Of a stretch of DNA of 64,000 nt, positions 57,901 through 64,000 are shown piece after piece (position 1 is the stretch's first letter; each line of letters begins with the position of its first letter). Position numbers and translations under genes: made by a program. The notes below the pieces were generated by a model. That model was not told the origin of the DNA and did not search any database. It worked only from the letters and a program-made list of their open reading frames with translations. The stretch spans positions 1-64,000 of the forward strand of contig CAVVRF010000029.1 of NCBI GenBank assembly GCA_963750535.1, written 5' to 3'. The stretch comes from JAKFWF01 sp963750535. GTDB lineage: Bacteria; Pseudomonadota; Alphaproteobacteria; Rhizobiales; Hyphomicrobiaceae.

Positions 57901-57992
57901 GACGCCATGACGGCGGCCGGCCGCAACTGCGGGGCTACCAGCTCCGATCAGAGATGGCTGGCCTTCGGCCCGCAATCGGGTGAGCTTTCGCG

Positions 57993-58812
57993 ATGGCCTT
58001 TCCGCCGCAACGCATCGTCTGCCTGACCGAGGAGACGGTCGAAACGCTCTATCTGCTGGGCGAGGAGGCGCGGATCGTCGGCGTGTCGGGCTATGCCGTG
58101 CGGCCACCGCGGGTTCGACGCGAGAAGCCGCGCGTCTCCGCCTTCATCAGCGCCGACGTCCCGAAGATCCTCGCACTGCAGCCCGATCTCGTGTTCGCGT
58201 TCTCCGACCTGCAAGCCGACATCGTTGCCAGCCTCATCCGCGAAGGCGTCGAGGTGCACGCCTTCAACCAGCGCTCGCTCGCCGGCATTCTCGACATGAT
58301 CGCCATGGTCGCGGCCATCATAGGCGTCCCCAACAAGGGCAGCGACCTCATCGGCTCGCTTCGCCTGCGGCTCGACCACGTTCGCAAAATCGGCGGACCA
58401 ATTGGCGGTCAGGCCGCTAGTCTATTTCGAGGAGTGGGATGAGCCGATGATCTCCGCCATCGGCTGGGTGTCGGAGCTGATCGAGACAGCCGGCGGCATC
58501 GACGTGTTCGCGCACCTCTCGGAACGCAAGATCGCCAAGGACCGGATCGTCACGCCCGAAGAGGTCATTGCAACGCACCCCGACATCATCCTTGGCTCCT
58601 GGTGCGGCAAGCGGTTCCGGCCCGAGCGGGTCGCGTCCCGGCCTGGCTTCGATGCCATTCCCGCCGTCCGCTCTGGAGCACTCTACGAAATCAAGTCACC
58701 CCTGATCCTGCAGCCGGGGCCAGCGGCATTGAGCGACGGCCTTGATGCCATCGTCCACTGCATCACACGCTGGGCAGCCCGAAGCTCCAACCAGCAGCGA
58801 GCCGGTCGCTAG
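57993..58812 (+). CDS. Cobalamin-binding BtuF-like protein (one frameshift)
   Basis: About 272 aa of the class-III periplasmic-binding fold: RIVCLTEETVETLYLLGEEA, VSGYAVRPP, KILALQPDLVFAFSDLQADI, and after the break RPLVYFEEWDEPMISAIGWV and HPDIILGSWCGKRF. The missing signal peptide suggests a cytoplasmic member, known from many proteobacteria as cobalamin-binding protein. One extra base near 58391-58397 (GGCGGACC) separates the halves. No transporter or cobalamin riboswitch lies next to it. Confidence 0.82.
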
Positions 58813-58953
58813 CCGCCGACCCAGACTGATCGCGCATCGCCTGCCGACGCTCTCGATCGCGACTGTGGGTGGAGTGCAAGCTGGCTTGAGAGCTTGCCTG
58901 CTGAATTCAGAGCGTGGCAGGATTGCCACCTCTTCGATAAAATCGGACATCCC

Positions 58954-60003
58954 GTGCATCACATCAGATTGTGGGTCTACGACGACATCCTGGCTTCCGG
59001 GGTATCCGGACCGATAGATGTTTTCACCGTCGCTAATATCATTTGGGCCCGCCGGCGTGGTCGAGAGCGCCGGACGGGTGCACTTTTTGACTGGCGCGTC
59101 GAGTCTCTCGACGGCAAGCCGGTGCGCACTACGTCCGGACAGATCGTACATGTCGACGGCGCCATCAATGCAAGGACGGCAGCCGACGCCGTGATCCTGA
59201 CTGCGCCCTTCGTCGCCGACGTCGAGCGCTTTCTCGACGAAAAGCACCATGTCCTGCAACCGTTGCTGTCCGGCTTGCGGCGACAGCACGAGCGCGGCGC
59301 AATCCTCGCCACCTATTGCACCGGCAGCTTCCTGCTCGCGGAAGCCGGATTGCTCGACGATCGCGCCGCCACCACGCATTGGGCCAAGGCCAAGGAATTC
59401 GAGAGGCGCTACCCGCGGGTCGATCTGCGTTCTGCCGAGGTGATCACCGAGCAGGATCGCATACTGTGCAGCGGAGCAGTTACGACGTACTTCAATCTCG
59501 CGCTGAGCCTTGTCGCGAAGCTCGTCGACGAGGATCTTGCGGCATCGACCGCCCGGCTGCTGCTCATCGACACCAACCGGATTTCTCAGGCATCGTATGC
59601 GACGCTCGATATGCAGCATCAGCAAGCTCATTCCGACCAGTTGGTGAATCGGGCGCAGCAATGGATGCAGAAGAATTTCAGGCAGGGCATTCGCTTGGCG
59701 GATCTTGCACGCCAGCTCGGGACCAGCGAGAGAACTCTCAGCCGGCGCTTCAGGCAGGCGATTGGAGAGGCCCCCCTGCGCTACCTTCAGTCGTTGCGCA
59801 TCGAGGCTGCGAAGAGCCTGCTCGAGACCAAGGGGCTAGCCGTCGATCTGGTAAGCGAACACGTCGGCTACGAGGACGTCAGCACATTCCGACAGCTGTT
59901 CAAGCGGGAAACGGGACTTTCGCCGCGCGACTACCAGCGACAGTTCGCGCGCCGTGGTGTTGGCGCGGCAGCTCAGCCAGCCGACATTCGAACCGGGCGC
60001 TAG
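58954..60003 (+). CDS. GlxA-family transcriptional regulator (DJ-1/PfpI + AraC HTH)
   Basis: A 349-aa regulator. Residues ~1-190 form a DJ-1/PfpI-like domain (YDDILASGVSGPIDVFTVAN, ILATYCTGSFLLAEAGLLDD with the nucleophile-elbow Cys). The C-terminal ~100 residues are an AraC-type double HTH (LARQLGTSERTLSRRFRQAI, VSEHVGYEDVSTFRQLFKRE). I chose GTG 58954 because family members begin just before the first strand; a TTG at 58894 is also in frame. The stop codon lies inside the left arm of a palindromic element. Confidence 0.85.
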   Translation: MHHIRLWVYDDILASGVSGPIDVFTVANIIWARRRGRERRTGALFDWRVESLDGKPVRTTSGQIVHVDGAINARTAADAVILTAPFVADVERFLDEKHHVLQPLLSGLRRQHERGAILATYCTGSFLLAEAGLLDDRAATTHWAKAKEFERRYPRVDLRSAEVITEQDRILCSGAVTTYFNLALSLVAKLVDEDLAASTARLLLIDTNRISQASYATLDMQHQQAHSDQLVNRAQQWMQKNFRQGIRLADLARQLGTSERTLSRRFRQAIGEAPLRYLQSLRIEAAKSLLETKGLAVDLVSEHVGYEDVSTFRQLFKRETGLSPRDYQRQFARRGVGAAAQPADIRTGR

Positions 60004-60072
60004 TGTCCCGATCGCGAAGTTCGGCACCCGCCGCAAGCACTTTACGAACTTCGCGATCGACGAGGACACTAG
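60000..60072. repeat. 73-bp palindromic element with CTAG ends
   Basis: Outer arms CTAGTGTCC/GGACACTAG and inner arms CGATCGCGAAGTTCG (60009-60023) / CGAACTTCGCGATCG (60045-60059) form a long stem with a 21-base loop and a small asymmetric bulge. It covers the stop codon of the GlxA-type gene. It may be a miniature inverted-repeat element or a terminator. No second copy is in the window. Confidence 0.6.
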
Positions 60073-60324
60073 CAAGCATTGATCTTAGTGATTCAATTCG
60101 AAGTCCGCAACTCGGTTATGCGGCGCGATGGATGCGGACTCGAAATCCACTAGGCGATCGGCAGAGCCGACGCTGCGGTCGGCTTCCATCGCTTTGGCCG
60201 AAATGCCATGTGAAATGGCAATATCGCCACTTCCACGCGAGTGCTCAGGTCCTAGAGTTGGCAGACCGGCGGACGTGGCAAACGTTCGAGCGGCAGCGAC
60301 AACAACCAACCAGGAGCTCGTGCC

Positions 60325-60668
60325 ATGCCGATGATCGATGCATATATTCCAGAGGGCGCACTGGATCCAAAGGCAGAGGCGCGACTGATGGAAGAGCTGA
60401 CAGAGATTCTGATCAGGCACGAGGGAATGGATCCGAGCAACGAGCGGATCAGAGACGTCACTTGGATCTTTGTTCATCGCCCGCAGGTATACCGCGCTGG
60501 CTCTCGTGCTGCATCGCCCATTTACCGGGTCACACCGACTGTGCCGGAGGGCCAATACAATGACGAGGCACGCGCTGGACTCGTCAAGGAGGTGACCGAA
60601 GCGGTCGCGAGGGCGGAGGGAGGGACTTTCAATGAGGTCAGCCCTCGCGTTTGGGTCTTTCCCAGCTG
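60325..60668 (+). pseudogene. Tautomerase-family protein truncated by an IS256-type element
   Basis: The protein starts MPMIDAYIPEGAL with the catalytic Pro next to the initiator Met, as in 4-oxalocrotonate-tautomerase relatives, and runs through TWIFVHRP and TFNEVSPRVWVFP. Normal homologues continue ..E.PDGTWG; here the frame runs into the left end of the IS element near 60668 and adds IS-encoded residues up to 60753. About 15-20 C-terminal residues are lost. AGGAG precedes the ATG. The product may still fold. Confidence 0.7.
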
Positions 60669-62127
60669 GCGTCCCGGGGCGTGGTGTAGGAGGCGGGGCG
60701 GCGGCGTTCGTCGGAGGGAGGCCGTAGGCCGACCGGAGAGGAACGCCGCGTGAAGCCTTTTCCCCAGGGCGTCCACAGCGGCGCCGACGCGGGAAGCGGT
60801 CATGGTCCGAATCGAGGTTGGCTCGGGTTGCGAACACCAAACGCAACCAAGAGAGCGAACCATGACGATCGACAGAATGACCTTGAAGGCCCTCGTTGAG
60901 AAGGGCTCCGACGACGATCTCCTCAGGGAGATGATGGCCTACGTCGCCAACCGCATGATGGACATGGAGGTGGAGAGCCTGACCGGCGCCGCCCACGGCG
61001 AGCGCACGCCGGCGCGCACCAACCATCGCAACGGCTATCGCGAGCGGGCCTGGGAGACGCGCGCCGGGACAGTCGAGCTGGAGATCCCGAAGCTGCGCAA
61101 GGGCAGCTACTTCCCGGGCTTTCTGGAGCCGCGTCGTGCCAGCGAGAAGGCGCTGACGGCGGTCATCCAGGAAGCCTACGTGCACGGCGTCTCGACGCGC
61201 TCGGTCGACGATCTCGTCAAGGCGATGGGCATGACCGGCATCTCGAAGAGCCAGGTCTCGCGGCTGTGCGCGGAGATCGACGAGCGGGTGCATGCCTTCC
61301 TCGACCGGCCGATCGAAGGCAGCTGGCCGTACCTGTGGATCGACGCCACCTACGTGAAGGTGCGCCAGTCCGGCAGGATCGTCTCGGTTGCCGTGATAAT
61401 CGCTGTCGCCGTCAACACCGACGGCCGCCGCGAGGTGCTCGGCATGGAGGTCGGCCCGTCGGAGGCCGAGCCGTTCTGGACCAAGTTCCTGCGCTCGCTG
61501 ACGCGGCGGGGCCTGCGCGGCGTCAAGCTCGTGATCTCCGACGCGCACGAGGGCCTGAAGAAGGCGGCGGCCAAGGTGCTGTCGGCGACGTGGCAGCGCT
61601 GCCGCGTGCACTTCATGAGGAACGCGCTCGCCCACGTCGGATCGAAGCAGCGCCAGATGGTGGCCGCCGCGATCCGCACCGCCTTCACGCAGGAGAGCCA
61701 GGACGCGGCCAGAAAGGAATGGCGCGCCGTCGCCGATCGGCTGCGCGAGCGCTTCCCCAAGCTCGGCGAGCTGATGGACGAGGCCGAGGACGACTGCCTC
61801 GCCCACATGGCCTTCCACAAGGATCACTGGCCGCAGCTGCACTCGACCAACCCGCTCGAACGCCTCAACGGCGAGATCAAGCGGCGCACCGACGTGGTGG
61901 CGATCTTCCCCAACGAGGGCGCCATCGTCAGGCTGGTCGGCGCCATGCTGCTCGAGCAGAACGACGAGTGGGCCGTCCAGCGCCGCTACATGAGCCTGGA
62001 AACTCTCGAGCCGATGAGCGATGATCCACAGGCCAAGCCGAGGCGCATCGCAGCGGCCTGAGCAACGGCCCGAGCCATCATCGAGCTCAGGCCATGACCG
62101 GCGCTCTTACACCACCGGCTGGGACGC
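60669..62127 (+). mobile_element. IS256-family insertion sequence
   Basis: About 1.46 kb with one transposase. The terminal inverted repeats are 60669-60692 and 62104-62127 (19 of 24 positions match, sharing GCGTCCC and TGGTGTA). No 8-9 bp target duplication is found, and the right flank does not continue the tautomerase gene, so a deletion or rearrangement followed insertion. Confidence 0.8.
60862..62061 (+). CDS. IS256-family transposase (Mutator type)
   Basis: A 399-aa DDE transposase. The catalytic residues are visible: Asp in LWIDATYVKV, Asp in LVISDAHEGLKKA and Glu in STNPLERLNGEIKRR. The C-terminal NPLERLNxEIKRR is the family signature. ATG 60862 follows AGAGAGCGA. It appears intact and may be active. 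Confidence 0.95.
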   Translation: MTIDRMTLKALVEKGSDDDLLREMMAYVANRMMDMEVESLTGAAHGERTPARTNHRNGYRERAWETRAGTVELEIPKLRKGSYFPGFLEPRRASEKALTAVIQEAYVHGVSTRSVDDLVKAMGMTGISKSQVSRLCAEIDERVHAFLDRPIEGSWPYLWIDATYVKVRQSGRIVSVAVIIAVAVNTDGRREVLGMEVGPSEAEPFWTKFLRSLTRRGLRGVKLVISDAHEGLKKAAAKVLSATWQRCRVHFMRNALAHVGSKQRQMVAAAIRTAFTQESQDAARKEWRAVADRLRERFPKLGELMDEAEDDCLAHMAFHKDHWPQLHSTNPLERLNGEIKRRTDVVAIFPNEGAIVRLVGAMLLEQNDEWAVQRRYMSLETLEPMSDDPQAKPRRIAAA

Positions 62128-62197
62128 GATCCTGGAAATTGCACGAAACGAGGATTGAGCACAAAGGTAGCGGGCTTATCCTGTCTCTGGTGTCAAC

Positions 62198-62251
62198 GGC
62201 ACTTTGAATCTGACCCGGGTTGGTCGGATGTGGCAACTTGGAACTGACCCG
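62198..62251. repeat. Subterminal direct repeats of the IS21 element
   Basis: Two 20-bp repeats, 34 bp apart, both ending CTGACCCG and starting GGCA. Multiple such repeats at the ends are typical for IS21-family transposase binding. Confidence 0.65.
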
Positions 62252-62261
62252 CCCGCGCCTT

Positions 62262-62295
62262 GCGGCATTGTTCCCGCGCGCGGGAACAATGCCGC
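62262..62295. terminator. 34-bp perfect palindrome after istB
   Basis: The sequence is its own exact reverse complement over 34 bases and abuts the istB stop codon (62296). In RNA it gives a stem of up to 15 bp without a T-run, so it could limit read-through out of the element or protect the 3' end. Confidence 0.5.
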
Positions 62296-63138
62296 TTAGA
62301 CTTTTTCTTCCTTGTTCGTTTTGGCCCTCGTGGTGGCCACCGCCGGCGTGGATGCCGGTGTCGGCTGCGGCCGGGCCAGGATGCCGGCGCGCCGCTTGTC
62401 CTTGAGCCGGTAGCTCTCGCCGGCGATCTGCACGACGGTGGCGTGATGCAGGATGCGGTCGAGCATGGCGGCGGTCAGCACCGCATCGGCGGCGAATGCG
62501 TCGTCCCAGCTGCCGAAGGCCAGGTTGGACGTCAGCACCAGCGAGCCTTTCTCGTAGCGCCGCGCCACGACCTGGAAGAACAGGTTCGCCTGCTCGCGCC
62601 CGAACGGCAGGTAGCCGATCTCGTCGACGATGAGCAGCTTCGGAGCCGCCACGATCCGGTGCATGACGTCCTTGATCCGCCCTTGCCGCTGGGCGGCTTC
62701 GAGCGTGATGATCAGATCGGCCGCGGTCGTGAAGCGGACCTTCCAGCCCTTCTGCGCCGCCAGCAGCCCGAACGCGATGGCCAGATGCGTCTTGCCGGTC
62801 CCGCTCGGGCCCAGCAGGACGATATTCTCGTTGCGCTCGACGAAGCCGAGCGCCGCCAGCTCCTGGATCTGCTGGCGCGGCGCGCCGGTGGCGAAGGCGA
62901 AGTCGTAGCCTTCCAGGGTCTTCAACGCCGGGAAGCCCGCCATCCGCGTGATCATCTCCCGCGATCTGACGTGGCGGGCGTCGCGCTCGGCGCGCAGAAC
63001 CTCCTCGAGGAAGTCGGCATAGCTCGCATCCTTGCGTGTCGCCGCCGTTTGCGCGATCGGGCCGTAGAGATCGGGCACGGCGAGAAGCCGGAGCTCCGTC
63101 GCGAGTGTGGTGATGCGCTCGTGCTGCAGATTGGTCAT
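62296..63138 (-). CDS. istB: IS21-family helper ATPase IstB
   Basis: A 280-aa DnaC-like AAA+ ATPase: Walker A LLGPSGTGKTHLAIAFG, Walker B LLIVDEIGYLPF, then SLVLTSNLAFGSWDDAF. The C-terminus has a low-complexity Pro/Ala/Thr/Lys tail. Its ATG overlaps the istA stop (ATGA). It helps IstA select targets and assemble the transposition complex. Confidence 0.95.
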   Translation of the reverse strand: MTNLQHERITTLATELRLLAVPDLYGPIAQTAATRKDASYADFLEEVLRAERDARHVRSREMITRMAGFPALKTLEGYDFAFATGAPRQQIQELAALGFVERNENIVLLGPSGTGKTHLAIAFGLLAAQKGWKVRFTTAADLIITLEAAQRQGRIKDVMHRIVAAPKLLIVDEIGYLPFGREQANLFFQVVARRYEKGSLVLTSNLAFGSWDDAFAADAVLTAAMLDRILHHATVVQIAGESYRLKDKRRAGILARPQPTPASTPAVATTRAKTNKEEKV

Positions 63139-64000
63139 ACCGCCACCTCCGGAAGTGCGGTGGCGGCCGGGCCAAAGGCCAGCTCGTCGTAGACCGACAG
63201 CGGATGTTGATAGCCGAGCATCGGCTTGCGTTCCGGCAGTGCAAGAGCTGAGCGTGTGGAGCGTCCCCGATAGGGCACCGGCAGCTCCTGCAGCTTGGGC
63301 TTTTCGATGACCAGTCGCTCCGCCGGTATTTCCTCGGTCGTCGCATGGACGCGCGCATTCGCCACCTCGCGCAGCCAGCGGGCGACCGCGGCGTTGGCCG
63401 AATGCTTGTCCGGCATAACGCCCGCCTGCCGCTGCGTCGCCGCGAACGGCACCCAGAAGCTGCGCTTCAGATAGCCGATGAAGCGTTCCACCTTGCCCTT
63501 GGTCTGCGCCCGATAAGGCTGGCACAAACGCGGCAGCGCGCCGGCATGCTTGATGTAATCGAGAAAACCGGGATGGAAGCGGTGCGCGCCGCGGCCATAG
63601 GTGTTGCGCTCCAGCACGACCGTTTTCATGTTGTCGTAGAGCACCTCCCTGGGCACGCCGCCGAACGCCAGGAAGGCGCGCTCGTGGCACGCAATCAACG
63701 TCTCGACCTGCTCGTCATCGCAGAACTCGACGTAGGCCGCCCGGCTCCAGCCGAGCGTGGCGATGAACACCTTCAGCCTGACGCCACCGCTCTTGACCGT
63801 CGCCCAATCGGCCTGCATCTGTGCGCCCGGCTCGGTCTCATAGCGCACAACCGGCTCGGGCGGCGGCGCCGGCGCCAGCCCGCGCACGAACTGCTTCACA
63901 CGGCTATAGCCCCCGTCGTACCCGCGCCCCTGGATCTCGCGCAGAAGCACCGTTGCCGGGATCGCATCGGGCGCCGCCGCAGCCATCCGCTCGACGATGT
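63135..64000 (-). CDS. istA: IS21-family transposase IstA (partial, N-terminus beyond window)
   Basis: The visible 288 C-terminal residues carry the rve integrase core: Asp in QMQADWATV, Asp in EVLYDNMKTVV and Glu in KGKVERFIGYLKRSFW. The N-terminal HTH lies past 64000. Intact in the visible part and coupled to istB. Confidence 0.93.
   Translation of the reverse strand, partial: IVERMAAAAPDAIPATVLLREIQGRGYDGGYSRVKQFVRGLAPAPPPEPVVRYETEPGAQMQADWATVKSGGVRLKVFIATLGWSRAAYVEFCDDEQVETLIACHERAFLAFGGVPREVLYDNMKTVVLERNTYGRGAHRFHPGFLDYIKHAGALPRLCQPYRAQTKGKVERFIGYLKRSFWVPFAATQRQAGVMPDKHSANAAVARWLREVANARVHATTEEIPAERLVIEKPKLQELPVPYRGRSTRSALALPERKPMLGYQHPLSVYDELAFGPAATALPEVAV

Larger units (their letters stand above)
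62191..64000 (-). mobile_element. IS21-family insertion sequence, partial (extends past right edge)
   Basis: The end starts with TGT at 62191, followed by two 20-bp transposase-binding-type repeats (62198-62217 and 62232-62251, related by GGCA-n-CTTTGAATCTGACCCG-like sequence). istB and istA follow. Only 63 bases separate it from the IS256-type element. The other end is outside the window. Confidence 0.8.

Noticed and set aside
60125..60165. Anticodon-arm-like sequence resembling tRNA-Ser(CGA)
   Set aside because: The stem has a mismatch and no T-arm or acceptor stem follows; probably chance.
60085..61842. 585-codon minus-strand frame over the IS256-type transposase
   Set aside because: Antisense shadow of the transposase with no domain pattern.

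Overview
The window reads as a GC-rich chromosomal segment of an alphaproteobacterium. The evidence is the dense set of LivKHMGF-, SsuABC-, GltIJKL- and TRAP-type uptake operons, a kdp operon ending in ptsN, and many small stress-type proteins that resemble Hyphomicrobiales/Reyranella-like genomes. The genus cannot be fixed from sequence alone. No rRNA, intact tRNA, CRISPR array or replication origin was found.

Layout. 1-1483 (-): broken GH18/polysaccharide-deacetylase gene running off the left edge. 1639-6313 (-): branched-chain amino-acid-type ABC operon livG-livF-livK-livHM, with livH and livM fused. 6749-9544 (-): SRPBCC protein, sigma-54 activator and a small membrane protein; a -24/-12 promoter and upstream palindromes lie between the first two. 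9826-10947 (+): methyltransferase. 10965-19601 (-): a 27-aa ORF, then kdpF-A-B-C-D-E-ptsN (high-affinity K+ uptake and its control). 19985-24337 (+): ten small or poorly characterised genes, including a DUF6745 pair, DUF3124 and a CsbD-like protein. 24481-28127 (-): TRAP operon. 28443-31983: monooxygenase-fold protein, enoyl-CoA hydratase, DUF2147 and membrane protein, with two divergent TetR regulators. 32155-33548 (+): secreted Vgb-like propeller plus cytochrome c.

33648-41825 is the most interesting block. A divergent LacI regulator faces a tightly packed operon: aconitase-type large and small subunits, a BKACE (DUF849) enzyme, a four-gene SsuABC-like ABC transporter and a 3-hydroxyisobutyrate-dehydrogenase-family enzyme. 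Two tandem palindromic operators sit in the intergenic region. Together these suggest import of a small organic acid, isomerisation of its hydroxyl group, oxidation to a beta-keto acid and cleavage with a CoA donor. The substrate is unknown.

41905-45746 (-): Ca2+-type P-ATPase plus a cytidylate-kinase-like/BON fusion. 46544-49530 (+): second TRAP operon. 49580-53469 (-): hydantoinase/oxoprolinase pair hyuA/hyuB, divergent from a polar amino-acid ABC operon (53938-57245, +). 57463-60003 (+): Ohr/OsmC, cobalamin-binding protein and GlxA-type regulator ending inside a 73-bp palindromic element. 60325-64000: a tautomerase gene truncated by an IS256-family element, then an IS21-family element (istB, partial istA).

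At least twelve single-base indels, several in homopolymer runs, break nine otherwise intact-looking genes. They are more likely sequencing or consensus errors than nine independent pseudogenes, so these genes are annotated across the breaks.
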